Notes under the pieces: model-generated | The model's database searches: none | What the model was told of the DNA's origin: nothing | What the model saw: the letters and a program-made list of their open reading frames with translations, nothing else | Shown: positions 1 to 17,012 of the stretch, piece by piece | Position numbering within the stretch: the stretch's first letter is position 1 | Layout: each line of letters opens with the position of its first letter | DNA from: Xestospongia muta | Taxonomy: Eukaryota > Porifera > Demospongiae > Haplosclerida > Petrosiidae | Direction of reading: 5' to 3' | DNA length: 64,000 bases | NCBI GenBank assembly: GCA_963693285.1 | Contig: OY848921.1 | Span: forward strand, 558,001-622,000 | Made by a program: the position numbers and the translations under genes

Positions 1-237
1 CTTCCCTCCAGGTTTGTGCCATGATAAGGAAGTCACTGGTAGGTGGTGAGATCCTTTCAAGATCAATTGAGTCTCGAGATTACTTAAGTCCCATATTCGT
101 ATTTCTTTGTCCCATGAACCTGACGCTAGAAGAGACCCATCAGGACTAAATTCCAAGCAAGAAATCTGCCATCTGTGACCTGTTTTACCACGTGGATCAC
201 TTTTTAAATGAGCTAGCTCTTCTGTTAACACAGGCAT
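1..237 (-). CDS. WD40-repeat protein, 5' end only (partial)
   Basis: The minus strand is open from an ATG at 237-235 to the window edge, giving 79 residues. The stretch SPDGSLLASGSWDKEIRIWD followed by a second blade start (HLPVTSLSWH) is a typical WD40 beta-propeller pattern with the terminal WD dipeptide. The remaining blades lie outside the window, so the family member cannot be named. No signal peptide is seen. WD40 domains are protein-protein interaction platforms; nothing more specific can be said. The reading frame and ATG are clear, but an upstream coding exon cannot be excluded. Confidence 0.7.
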   Translation of the reverse strand, partial: MPVLTEELAHLKSDPRGKTGHRWQISCLEFSPDGSLLASGSWDKEIRIWDLSNLETQLILKGSHHLPVTSLSWHKPGGK

Positions 238-1601
238 TGTTTTGTGCAAAAATAAACAAGGGCGGGGCTCATTATGTTAGAAGGGGTGGAGTCTTATGAA
301 TAATACAAGTTGTGAATAATTAATTATTAAATAGATTTATCACTTCAATTAAGTTAGATGTTATGAGAAGTAGGGCCCAACTATTCAATCTTAGTTTTTA
401 TAGGCAAGCCTATCTAAGCCCTTACACTGACCTACATTGGTGAGAAAGTTTTTACAAACAAGACTAGCGAAGCACATATTTCATTAGTAAAGAAGTAGGG
501 CTGAACTATTAAATCATAAATTATTTTATACGCAAAGACTAGAGGAAACCATACTGGCCATGTGATTTCACCAGTCTAGTAAGAAAGTAGGGCTGAACTA
601 TTAAATCATAAATTATTTTATACACAAAGACTAGAGGAAACCATACTGGCCATGTGATTTCACCAGTCTAGTAAGAAAGTAGGGCTAAACTATTAAATCA
701 TAAATTATTTTATACGCAAAGACTAGAGGAAACCATACTGGCCATGTGATTTCACCAGTCTAGTAAGAAAGTAGGGCTGAACTATTAAATCATAAATTAT
801 TTTATACGCAAAGACTAGAGGAAACCATACTGGCCATGTGATTTCATTAGTCTAGTAAGAAAGTAGGGCTGAACTATTAAATCATAAATTATTTTATACA
901 CAAAGACTAGAGGAAACCATACTGGCCATGTGATTTCACCAGTCTAGTAAGAAAGTAGGGCTGAACTATTAAATCATAAATTATTTTATACGCAAAGACT
1001 AGAGGAAACCATACTGGCCATGTGATTTCATTAGTCTCAAAGTAAGGCTCAAGTATTCATATAGACAACATTACATGAGCCTTACACCAGCTATGTCATG
1101 TGACTGTGTAAATACTGAACATTTATAATATGACTACTTGTGTTTAGCTCTATCTACTTGCATACACACTGATACACATACACAATATAATCACTGATAC
1201 ACTTTGTAAAAATGAGAGAACAACAATACCAAAGACAACCAATGTCTCCGATCACTTTCTATTCTATGCTACATTAAACACAATCAAAGTTTTAATACTC
1301 TACAGCTAAAACAAGTACTCAAGGAGGAGCTATGTAAAGAAGCGAGACTCACATTTAAAAAGATCACTATAGCAAATGTTACTTAGTTACCATTACAAAT
1401 TATCATGGCATAACAATGTCATTCAAAGTAGTCATGACTTTTAAGCGAAAATAGAAAACTATCGACTGATTGTCTCATAACGTTTGGTAAACAACATTTT
1501 AGAGTAAGAAATCACAAATTCATTAAAAATGACACACCAAGTAAATTCACACAAAAGTGAACGAGGATTGCAACAATAGTATAGAAATAAGTATTTTCAG
1601 A
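238..1601. other. Intergenic region with a 92-bp tandem array
   Basis: This 1.36-kb stretch between the WD40 gene start and the desaturase stop has no supportable gene. It holds the 92-bp repeat array listed separately, a degenerate copy of its unit start near 371, and AT-rich sequence from about 1050 to 1600 in which I see nothing else. Confidence 0.7.
495..1046. repeat. 92-bp tandem repeat, six units
   Basis: Units begin with GTAGGGCTGAACTATTAAA at 495, 587, 679, 771, 863 and 955, so the period is exactly 92 bp. Copies differ by only a few substitutions (for example GCTGAAC versus GCTAAAC, ACGCAAAG versus ACACAAAG, CACCAG versus CATTAG). A seventh, diverged start is at about 1042, and an older degenerate start is near 371. 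The unit has no long open frame. High identity between units suggests recent amplification or homogenisation. Confidence 0.95.
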
Positions 1602-3782
<2,181 letters not shown>

Positions 3783-4000
3783 CGTTCGAGGAAACTGCAG
3801 ATAAAGTGTGCTAGGGCTACGGTAGCAAGCATTGCAATAATAGTAAATCTTACGAATGCACTTCGCGTTAATTAACTATCGAGTAGGAAAAAAATTATGG
3901 TACGATTCACTGGACACCGCAAGCGGCGCTTGAAAAAACTTAGGTGTGGCTCCTTAAGTAACCAAGGTAACAAAGGGTCGCAACTGAATCGTCTGCCATT
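3783..4000. promoter_or_regulatory. Divergent promoter region, desaturase / CCDC42
   Basis: Only 218 bp separate the two start codons of these head-to-head genes, so both promoters must lie here or overlap transcribed sequence. No TATA box is evident. Confidence 0.5.
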
Positions 4001-4580
4001 ATGGCTTCTAACGACATGGATGAATACTTCAGAGCAACCTTTGAAGACAAATTGCTTGTGTAAGACACACCATTACACCTATAACACACGTGTCCTCTAC
4101 TTTTGTCCTCAGTAAAATGCCAGATCGAGATTCGGAGCATCTCACCCCAGCCACACGATTATTGGAGAAGAGAAGAGAGATGGCAGAAGTTGAGCAAGCA
4201 TTGGTTACACAGAAAGAAGTAAAGAGATGTCAATTTAAGTTTTACATTTAATAATTAAAATTTCAGGAATTTCAAATGAAGATGGAGACACTACAGCAAA
4301 GACGGGATGAGTTAGAAAGAAAAGAAAACAAATTAAAAGAATCTCTGTTAAAGTTCGATAAATTTGTCAAAGTCAGTCACTGGAACGTCTTTCCTATAGC
4401 AACTATAAAGAGAACATTACTACATCTGTTTACAGGAGAGTGACTTAAAGCGAGCTAGAGCATTGAAGAAAACAAGAACTGAACAAGATCTCTGCAGACA
4501 AAAAGACAAAGAGATTGAAAAGTAAGCAAGTGCAATACATACATCAGCCACTTATATAAGTATGGCTTCCTTGGACCTCC

Positions 4581-4621
<41 letters not shown>

Positions 4622-5493
4622 TCTATAGGTTATCTCAAGATATTGATGAGCTATCTGAAGTGGTCAAACGTCAACAAGCAAAAATACAAGAGTATGCTAT
4701 CTATCAGAAATTTATGGAACGTGTTCTGGAAGTATCTCCAGAGGTACTAGAACAAGTAACTACTGAACACCATCTAATATGTTCTTTAAATCTAGTTTGA
4801 TGAAGCTCGTGAGATCATTACACGATATGACGCTCTTAAACAAACTAGAGACGACCTCCTTAAAACTGAGATTACCAATCAAGATGCTATTGAAGCTGAG
4901 AGAGCAGGTCTTTTGAAGTTCATAGAAGCAAGTTACACATGTTACTTAGTATAAACAGTCAGTCTTTCTGGTTTAATAGGAAAAGAATAATGAAATATTG
5001 AATTGTAATAATGAGGTAAAATTAAAGAAGTACACAATTCAATAAAACAACTTGTTATCATAGATAGCAAGAATGCAAACACGATTAGAAAAAGGACAGA
5101 ATGAAGCTATGAAATGGTAGGACCTTGAAAGATGCTTTGTGCACCTCTCTCTCTCTCTCTCTCTCTCTCTCTAGGGAATCAGAATGGACTCGTATACAAA
5201 CTACATCAGCTAAAAAGACATTGATGTTGGGCCAAATCAAAATGGCAACACATAATTTATATGCTCTAGTCTATAAACATTTGAAGAAGAAAATACCACC
5301 AGAAGAAGCAGATCAGACATTATTACAACTAGATAAAGTAAGAACTACCATTACATGTGTGAGTGTGTAATGCTATGTTTTTCCTTAGATTCAAAGTTTT
5401 ATTAAAGATCTAACAGAAATTACTCATGAAATAAAACGACACGAGAGTGCAGCTGTTCCCAACATGCAATTGTTAGCAGTACATTATGACTAA
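4001..5493 (+). CDS. CCDC42: CCDC42 / CFAP73-family ciliary coiled-coil protein
   Basis: Ten exons join to 319 aa: 4001-4059, 4113-4218, 4267-4371, 4436-4521, 4629-4743, 4796-4927, 4980-5015, 5064-5116, 5175-5337, 5389-5493. This is close to the roughly 316 aa of vertebrate CCDC42. Diagnostic blocks are the N-terminal DEYFRATFEDKLL, long heptad-rich coiled coil, and the C-terminal run MKWESEWTRIQTTSAKKT followed by GQIKMATHNLY. The family (DUF4200) is linked to cilia and flagella and to sperm formation. Whether this is CCDC42 or its sister CFAP73 needs a tree. Intron 6 appears to use a GC donor. The last 60 bp are duplicated in tandem just after the stop. Confidence 0.88.
5147..5172 (+). repeat. 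(CT)n tract at the CCDC42 exon 9 acceptor
   Basis: A short CT run ends in TAG immediately before exon 9 (5175) and acts as its polypyrimidine tract. Confidence 0.9.
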
Positions 5494-5556
5494 CATAACG
5501 ACACGAGAGTGCAGCTGTTTCCAACATGCAATTGTTAGCAGTACATTATGACTAAC
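5435..5556 (+). repeat. 62-bp tandem duplication across the CCDC42 stop codon
   Basis: The segment 5435-5496, which carries the last CCDC42 codons and stop, is repeated at 5497-5556 with essentially one change (TTCCC to TTTCC). The second copy lies in the 3' UTR. Confidence 0.95.
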
Positions 5557-5819
5557 AAAAATATGTATATTTCAATGAAATTATAATATATGAACAAGCA
5601 AGGACAAAAGTACAACCCCACCAATAAAATAAGATGTCTTACAATAAAGTACACATAATAAGAATTATTAAGGTGGTGGGTGGTGGGGACAATGTGTATT
5701 ATTTCAAGTAAAATAAAGTTAAGAATTGATTGATCGAATAGTTATAAATCAATGTTGTGAGGGTAATAATAATACATTACGGTAACAGACCCTGTGAATA
5801 CTGGGAGATTATGAACTTG
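5557..5819. other. Convergent 3' intergenic, CCDC42 / PPP4C
   Basis: AT-rich sequence between two converging stop codons. AATAAA-type signals occur near 5620-5650 for the plus-strand gene. No gene is seen. Confidence 0.5.
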
Positions 5820-8334
5820 TCATAAGAAATATTCTGGAATAGGTTTTTTGGTTGGTTCGCCTCTTACCTCCTGTATAATGCATGATATCATAAGTATATC
5901 TCCATGACAACTAATATGACTCACGTTAGGTGCAGCTTCAAAGATTGTAAAATCTCTCTTCAGATTTTCATCCAATTCTAAAATGGCAGCCACATTACCA
6001 CATCTGTGAGGAGGAGAGAATGAAGAGGTGTAATATATACTACAAACACAGCATTAAAATGCCTACAGACCACAATGTACACTCACACTAGTGTTGTTCC
6101 AGTATAAAACTATTTATATAGTTTAGTATTAGTTCCAGTAGAATGTGTTTAGTTTAGTTCTAGTACATGCACTTTAAAATGCCTGAGTTAGTATTAGTTC
6201 AGTTTAGTTTTAGTATACTAATAAATTGGAAATATGCAATACTAATTGCTATTTTAGTTCTAGTACAAAAATACTAGAACACTAACACACACAGAGAGAA
6301 TGAATCATGTAATTATTGGCTCCATTATAATAGTCGCAATATTATTTTCTATTATTTTGACAGTTTGTTATTGCAACAAAAAGTTTAACAAACTTTCTAT
6401 CTTATTATTGTTAAGCATCTATAAATGCAAGGAAGTTGATTACATTACCACATCTGCAAGGAAAAGGAGAGAATGAGTGGATTCTGCAAGGTTTTTAGCT
6501 AATACCATTTAGCAGTGATCATATTTTCACTACACGCTACATGTACATGTCAAGTTGTGTGTATGAAAGAAGTCTTTACTTACCTATAACAGTAATTAGG
6601 TGCAGACCAGACGGTAAGTACTGTCTCATTAAAATGCCATTTGTAGCCTTCCATTACCAGTTGATGTGCTCGACATATCAAATCAATGTTGTTTGAGCTG
6701 TTAAACTGATATCATATGTAGAATGACTCCAATATCATCAATTAATTTACCTCTGATACAACATCATGTCCAAATAAGTAACCAGCACCACGGGGACTTA
6801 TCCCCCACCCCTCAATATCTAAAATAAAATGAGATCAATTAAAGTAGGTGGAGTTTCGTTCAGGGACATACCTTCTGGGTCAGACCACAAAAGGTCACAC
6901 ATTGGACCATCGTGAGGAACTTCTTGTTTACGATCTATTGCTCGTATCTATGGCAATGTGATAATGATGTCACAATGATGTCATTGTCTCACCTGATCTA
7001 TTGAAGTAATAGCGGGTGAAAGTCCACCATGTACTGCAAATATCTGATGAATGGAAAAAATTATGAAGACCACAATATAAATGATGTCATAATGATGTAA
7101 TCAACATAAGTTCAACACAAGTCACATGTTTTATAATAACAAGACAACAATAGAACAACATTGAAACCACAATCTATAAGTGTATTACAGTGTTATTATA
7201 CCTACAAATAAGAGGTACTGTTACTATTAATAGAATATGTGACTACCACTACTATACAATATTAAAAAATTTAATTCCAAATGGTTATAATGATGATCTA
7301 TTAATAGTAACAGCAATAAGATACATTCTATTAATAGTAACAGTAATGACGTATTCTATTAATAGTACGAGTCATAATATGTATTCCATTAATAGCACTT
7401 ACTCTATCGTCAATGATAGCAGCTAGACTCAAATAATCAAAGATTTCTGTACAATATCTCCACACATTCACAGAACCATACTTGCGCTTACATTCATCAT
7501 AAAATCCATATACCTATAGCAACGATGATGACATTGTGCAAGTCATTATATACATAATAGGGGGTTAAAAACAAGGTGTTAACAAGGTGACGAGGAGAGA
7601 GAGTAAACTAACCTGAGTTATTTGACGACTTTCGTGATTACCACGTATCAATGTGATCCTATCAGGATATCTGACCTTTTAATAGATAAATGAATGAATG
7701 GACACATAGTATAAATGGACACATAGTATGAATGGACACATAGTATGAATGGACACATAGTATTAAACACAAAGCAAAAAAAGATATATTATTTATGGAC
7801 GTATTATCCCCTTCAGGAGCCTATAGCTTCACAAAGGATACGGGCTCCTGTCCCCACATAGAGATAACAATAGCTTACTTTTAACGCTAATAGAAGTAAA
7901 AAAGTTTCAACACTATAAAACCCTCTATCTACGAAATCGCCCAGAAAGAGATAATTGGTTTCAGGAATGTCTCCACCCACCTGTGACAAAGTTATTATCA
8001 ATTTCTACCTATTGTTACTCTACTTTAAATAGTTCCTTTAAGTCATAGTACTGTCCATGAATATCACCACATACTGTAACAGGTGGATCTACTCTTTGTA
8101 CATTACTTTCTTCAATAAGGATTTCTCTGGATTGAAGGGAGAGAATATATTTACACCTGTACTACCATTATTATACCTAGCTTTTGAGCAGAGATTTTTG
8201 ACTTCATTTTCCTTTATAATCTCACATCGACGGAGTTGTTCAATTTGTCTGAGGAGTGAGAGAGAGAGAGAGATGCCTTCTTCACAAAAGTAACGACGTT
8301 ATACTTACCTATCTAAATCCGAATGGTCAGTCAT
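5820..8334 (-). CDS. PPP4C: Serine/threonine protein phosphatase 4 catalytic subunit
   Basis: Twelve exons join to 307 aa, exactly the length of human PP4C: 8334-8309, 8248-8177, 8126-8024, 7980-7879, 7675-7613, 7513-7403, 7043-6993, 6947-6872, 6818-6751, 6705-6584, 6003-5925, 5870-5820. PPP-family metal-site motifs are intact: GDIHG, GDFVDRG, GNHES and [17 protein letters not shown] at the N-terminus and the C-terminal tail ending PEYFL place it in the PP4 branch rather than PP2A or PP6. The terminal leucine is the residue methylated in this family. PP4 acts in DNA-damage signalling, centrosome maturation and splicing-factor control, with regulatory subunits encoded elsewhere. Intron 10 is enlarged by an insertion flanked by a duplicated exon 11 edge. 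Confidence 0.97.
7693..7764. repeat. Short 17-bp tandem repeat in a PPP4C intron
   Basis: Four copies of a unit like AATGGACACATAGTATG follow one another in the intron between exons 4 and 5. Confidence 0.85.
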
Positions 8335-8896
8335 TTCGAGTTGAATTAAAATATTTTGTAAACTATAACTAGGATTCTAATATCTCCTGAAAGTGAGACT
8401 TTATGTTAAAACTCACCTACCACTGGACTATTACTTGGATCATGTTCCGTATCATGCAAATCTATCCGTTTATTTCCGCATACTTTAACCACGTGGAATC
8501 TTTACAAGACCCTATGTAAGGGAGTATGTTCTTGAAAATTTCGTTAAATTTGCTGACTGTGGAGGAGTAAAGGCACCAATTAGAGCTGTCTGTCACTAAA
8601 GTTCGAGTGGCTTCCTGTGTTCTCCAACCTCACCCATGGAATTAGGTGAATTACACAATACGAGTTGTATCTTGTCGTGCTAGCTCGTATTTCACTAGTC
8701 AGTCGGTTGATCAGTTTACAGTCTAGATCATTGCTTGTTGCTATGCGTTTTCTAAGTGTGATTGTTGCCTTGTTTGGTCGTAGTTATTGTGTAGAATTGA
8801 TCATTATTTATTAACAGGAAATAATAGATTATCGAGTTTAACTTTTGTTCTGATACTTTCCTGCTTTATTTCTATCACTAAGTGTTATCTCTCATT
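8335..8896. promoter_or_regulatory. Divergent promoter region, PPP4C / paxillin
   Basis: 562 bp between the two start codons. It should contain both promoters and the paxillin 5' UTR. I see no TATA box or open frame. Confidence 0.5.
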
Positions 8897-11576
<2,680 letters not shown>

Positions 11577-11912
11577 AAATGACACCACAAGATATGACCT
11601 TCTTCAGTTTCTTGGGCTACTGTAGATGTGTTGTAATATCTCTATATATAGTGCAATTTAGTGTAGAATGATTTCTGGTAAATTTTTGCTATTTCTCTCA
11701 AATTTTTTACCCTTTTTTTCCTGTATTATTAAAACTATGTTTAGTTAGTATAATACTAGTTATTAATATCTGTATTAATAACTTTTATAACCATCATGAT
11801 TTTGGGGGTATATCTTTCTTCAGATAGGCACTTTCCTTTTATAAAAGACACATTCAAATTTCTATAACAGTTAAAATTTGTGACTCTGAAAGAATGTATG
11901 AAGTGGGCGTAG

Positions 11913-14900
11913 TTAATTTAGAGTCCCTCGGCATTGTGGGGCACCACAAAGACATGGTATTTTCTCATCTTCTATTGGAAATTTATAGTCATAAGTGATT
12001 TCTTCTCCGGACTGGATGTCCCGTTTTGAATAAATGACTATTTTCTTTTGTGTTCCTACACTTATAATTTTAGCATAACAGTTGGGCTATGGGAATAATA
12101 AAAATGACACATAAATGGATGAATAAAATAACCAATGGATGGATAAAAGTAACCAATGGATGAATGAAAGTAACCAATGGATGGATAAAAGTAACCAATG
12201 GATGGATAAAAGTAACCAATGGATGGATAAAAGTAACCAATGGATGGATAAAAGTAACCAATGGATGAATGAAAGTAACCAATGGATGAATGAAAGTAAC
12301 CAATGGATGAATGAAAGTAACCAATGGATGAATGAAAGTAACCAATGGATAAATAGACAGAGGTACATAGGTTGAATGGATTGATAGAGATACAATTAAT
12401 GAATACTTACATCACAACAATGGTTAATAAAGCGAGCATGATTACCACTCTTTGTAGCATCAATAACATAATCATAGTCGACTCGAAATAAATAACTACT
12501 TCCAATTCCTTGAGCTTCATAACGTCTCTCTCTCTCATCAGCTACAACGTGACGTACCACTTGTCCTATATACTCCACTACCATTTCATCAGCTGGTATT
12601 GCTTCCAAAGCAAACAGACCCCAGTTATGAATTGTAGATTTAGCAAAACGAAGTTGCTTTTTACGAGCCTATAGAATAAGATTATTCAACTATCAGAAAA
12701 CATATCATAGCAACAGTTACCATAGCAACATTACTATAGCCACTGCACACATAACAAGAAACAAAATAATAACATTATAAACTAGTAATCTATATTCAAC
12801 CAGTTGCCATAGTAACAGTTACTATAGCAACAACTGCCATAGTAACAGTTACCAAGCAACATTACTATAGCAACTATATACATAACAAACACAATAAACT
12901 AGTAATCTGCTCTAGTTATCAATTATTCATTAATTAATATTATAATAATCATATCTCTTCTTACTTTTAATTGATTATATTGTTGTAATTCTCGTGATAC
13001 ATCTCCTGATGTGAACAAGGAGGCCACACGACGATGATTTAATCTGTTGCCACGCCCACTACTACCTGGATTAACCTAGACGAAAATAAACCAATACTCT
13101 GATCATTCATCCATTCATTCATTTTAAAAAATTATTCATCCATTATGATACCTGTGTCTGTGCTACACTGGTAAGGTTATTAGTCTTGTTTCGTCTGAGA
13201 TGTTGTAAATATCTACTCTTGTCTGATGCATCAATTTTATAATATCCTTCACTTCGAGCACATCCTGACGGATGAAAATCTTCCTCTTGATATTTTCTAC
13301 GTTTTTGAGGAGGTGGAGCTAAGATAGGTAAACATTATTAGTCAAGAACAATAATGTAATATTATTGTACAATAATATATGTATTCAAGGATATCTGATG
13401 GGTAATGTGACCATGGGACATCTTGTACAAACTCCGCCCCTTCTATTTTTAACTTCGTCAATGCTAGTTTCATCATGATGACATCTTCTTTGTCTGGACC
13501 AAACATTAAAAATGCCGAGACAATGTCCTCTTCTTGTTTGGGAATTCTTTTACGATATTCAACTACTTTCACTATGTCCTCTTCCTTCACTACTGGTTCT
13601 GGTTCCTCTAAAACAGGCTGTGTGGCTTCTTTGGATGCTTGTGTTGCTCGTGGTTTTGTTGTACTCGATTTTCTAGTTCTGGTCATTCGAATACGAGCAA
13701 TTTCATCTTCAAAATTGCTACTTGACGATGATGAACCAAATATTTCATTAAATTGACTCTGTTCACTTTCATCCTCACTTGTTTCTGATGGAGTACGAGG
13801 ACCAGATACAATCTCCTGTGAGTAAACAAACAAATAAACAATCATAGTATAAAGAAAAGAGATCCTCCAGATAAGAGTTGGACCCACAACTCTAGAACTG
13901 TATCTACAGATGAATTACCAGAGCTTTGCTAATAGAACATAGGCCACAAATCCTGTACTATCACGTAACAGAAAATTCTATTACAACTATGTCTTCCTTA
14001 ATACTAAAACTACATGTATATGACTCAACCGATATACATGTACATATAATCCCTGATAAACATGTATATTGGACACACCCTCTATATATCAATAAACATG
14101 TATATTAGACACACCCCTCTATGTATACACGGACAAAGAAACTTAAGATGGAGAGCCAATTATTAAATTTACCTTTCTTGTGTTCTCATCATCATCACCT
14201 GTATCTCTTTTCTCATCACTAGATAGTTCATCGCTACTAATATCAGACAATACACTAAGATGTGAGACGTGGTGACGTCTCTTTCTTGGTCTAGGTGACT
14301 GTGAATGGCCTAAAATAAATATACAAAACATTGATATTACACACTCACCACACCCACACCACACCCACACCCACACCCACACACACACACACACAATGTA
14401 CCTGCTCGTCTTTTTCTTTGTCGTCTTTTATGATCACTGTCTTTCTCTGTATTATACAATCTTCGACGAGCTATCATTACTGCATTACGTCTGTGACTAC
14501 CTCGGTTTGTAAGAGGTATTTTAAAGTTCATGAGTCTTTTCCTTGGGGTAATGGGTGTGTCAGCATCTGCATTGCCCTCTCTGTGTTGGTGGTCTGAAGT
14601 CTGGGGAAGTAAACCTGGTAGCATACGCCTATATGGTTCTAATGGTTTGTTGGAGTCTTCTTCAGGTTCTACTTCATTTGATGATTTGGTTTTTTGTTTC
14701 TAAAGTTAACAAAATTATTGTATATTCATTCTTCATCCATCTGTCCATTTATCCATCCATCTGTCTCATCCATCCATCTATCTGTTTCATCCATCCATCC
14801 ATTTGTCCATCGATCCATCCATTCATTTATCTATCCACACCTCTTTGTCTTTCTTCTCCCAGAACTCATCCAAAACAGGATATGCAGCACTTTCTACTAA

Positions 14901-17012
14901 CTTCTTCTCAACATCACGTACTAATATCCTTAACAATTGCTCCAGAGCATAAAAGAGAACATTCTGACTTCTCCTTTCCTCTCGAGTAAACGCCGTGGGG
15001 ACCTTCCATTGTTTAGCAGGAGAGAACTTGGTTTTATTAACAGCTGGTGGTGACCTAAGTGTGTAATAACTAGAGTCTTGTGGGTAGCCATTGTAGTAAG
15101 CAGTAGGTAGAGATGGAGTGGATTCAACAGCAGATGATTTGTGATCTGAATAACCTTCTGAGAGTTGATATGAGGGTTCAGGGAAAAAATTAGGAGGCGG
15201 AGGAAGAGGAGGAGGAAAAGAAGGCGGGACAGGTGGTAAAGGGGGTGGAGGAATGGGCGGAGTTGGATAGAATGTTTTATTAGAAGCTGCAACATTGAAT
15301 TCAATAAGGTTATCAGGATTGGCATCTTCATCTGATATTTCCATGTCGCTGCCGTGACCTTCATCGCTGGAAATCTCCTCCACTTGTAGCAATGTATTGT
15401 AAACCATAACGGGAGATTCGTCACCTGATATTTCCTCAAATTCTAACTCAAAATTTGCATTTGAAACTACATTAAAAGGTGGTGATATTAACGTCACTGA
15501 AGGTGATACTAGAACATCTTTTGAGACTATTTTTTGGGTTATTGTTGATGAAGTTGAGTTTGTATGCGATTTTTGCTCTTCATCTGAACTTATATTTTCT
15601 ATTCCTTCCTCTTTTGCGGGAGGGGGAGGTGGTATCTGCTCTTCAGGTGGGGGAGGAGGTGGAACTGATGGAGGCAAAGGGGGTGGGGCATTTTGTCGCT
15701 TAGAAGCCAAGGATTGACCGAGTGATGATCGCAATGCTAAAAGAGGATCAAAATTTGGTTTTAAAGAGATTCCAGAATCGATACTTGAAGGAGTAGATAA
15801 TCCTGGAGAGAAACAGCTATTCAATGGTGATTCTCCAACAGATGATGTGGAAGTGTTCTTGAGTGTTAGACTGGAAAATGGATAGAATTTTTGATTTAAA
15901 GATGACATTTTCTCCTCCTCTCTTGTCTCTGAATCATGGCTATTAAAATTGGGTGTACCTCCGTCTTGTTTGATAGTGGGTGTGGTTATCTCTTGAGCTT
16001 TGGTACTGTCTACACTCTCTCTTCGTGGATCTCTCGTGACAGGCTCCAAGTACTTCTTAAGATGCTCTTCTATAAAATGTAATAAGATATATGTACTTAT
16101 AAACAGTATCATACATGTACATTTCATGGGTATACCTTTGTCATCTAATACAACCTGAAGTATGACTCCGCCCACTATAGATTCATTTAATTTCTCAGCT
16201 GCAATTAACCCATCGCCAGCTTTACAATATAGTACTGACGCTGCTCCTAAAAAGGCTCTTGATTTAGGGTGTTTGTGATAACGTATAGCGTGGACAGGGC
16301 CTATAGTCTCACACGATTCTCTCAACAAAGAACCATGTTGTAGAGATTCAGGTAGTCCAGTAACAAGAATCTCCCTTTGGGGAGCATCACCTACCCAGAA
16401 CCTATCATACTGGACAATGAAACAAGTCAAACTGGTTATGAAATAATTACCAATTCACATGTAACTGGTCTTAGATGGTGCATAGAGGTACATACATGTA
16501 TACTATGTACCTCTATGCTATGAGGTAATCTTAATGTAGTGTCATAGTGTACATTAGATTTATGCAATCAATGGTATAACTGTTTACTTATTAAAGAGAT
16601 ATTTTACTAAAAGTACAAGTTGTGTGATAGTGAGAAAAGGGTGCATATAGGGGAGGAGGTAGCCACCTTGAATCGTGGTATCGGTAGCTCCAAGTCACTG
16701 CCGACCAATCCTAAGACTGTCTTGAGGACTCTAGGATCTTTTGGATCAGGTATTGGTGGTTTCTAACCAATTAAAAGAAAGATATGTATGAAGATGACTG
16801 CTAAATCTCCTCCCCAGTGGTTAGGGATCACATGACCAAAATCACATGACCATAATAAAAGTTAATAACCTATTATTCTAAATAATGCGCACCCTTACCC
16901 CAGGTATGGCTCCATTCAAACGGTAAAGTTTCTTTTTGCCTTTCTGCAGCTCTGGGTCGACTAATAACTTGTAGTTATTTCTTCTTTTGTGTTGGTTGTC
17001 CTCAATGGACAT
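11913..17012 (-). CDS. SETD1: SETD1-type histone H3K4 methyltransferase (COMPASS catalytic subunit)
   Basis: Eleven exons join to 1100 aa: 17012-16899, 16762-16667, 16409-16136, 16069-14841, 14699-14402, 14309-14173, 13815-13371, 13318-13152, 13075-12965, 12668-12411, 12086-11913. The order is a SET1-type RRM (about 70-160), a long proline-rich and acidic middle, the WDR5-binding WIN motif GCARSEGYY, the N-SET region, the SET domain (about 960-1085; [20 protein letters not shown], then RFINHCCD) and post-[16 protein letters not shown] at the C-terminus. NHCC instead of NHSC at the cofactor-binding loop is also seen in vertebrate SETD1. It corresponds to the single ancestor of SETD1A and SETD1B and is shorter than either. 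The exon 7 donor (GTACAA) is weak but keeps the frame. The final intron holds a 21-bp minisatellite. Confidence 0.96.
12129..12349. repeat. 21-bp minisatellite in the last SETD1 intron
   Basis: About ten units of the type AACCAATGGATGGATAAAAGT or the GAATGAAAGT variant. A 21-bp period keeps reading frames open on both strands, which explains several spurious ORFs here. Confidence 0.95.
14341..14396. repeat. CA/CCCACA-rich tract at a SETD1 donor
   Basis: On the coding strand this is a GT-rich run starting right after the exon 5 donor (exon end 14402). Confidence 0.9.
14729..14836. repeat. (ATCC)n-type tetranucleotide repeat in SETD1 intron 4
   Basis: Degenerate CATC/TGTC units between exons 4 and 5; sense strand is GGATGG-rich. 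Confidence 0.85.

Noticed and set aside
495..1046. CRISPR-like array
   Set aside because: The 92-bp units abut directly with no unique spacers, and the context is an animal nuclear genome.
12070..12395. Repeat ORFs on both strands (NQWMDKS and FIHPLVT types)
   Set aside because: 21-bp minisatellite in the last SETD1 intron; frames are open only because the period is a multiple of three.
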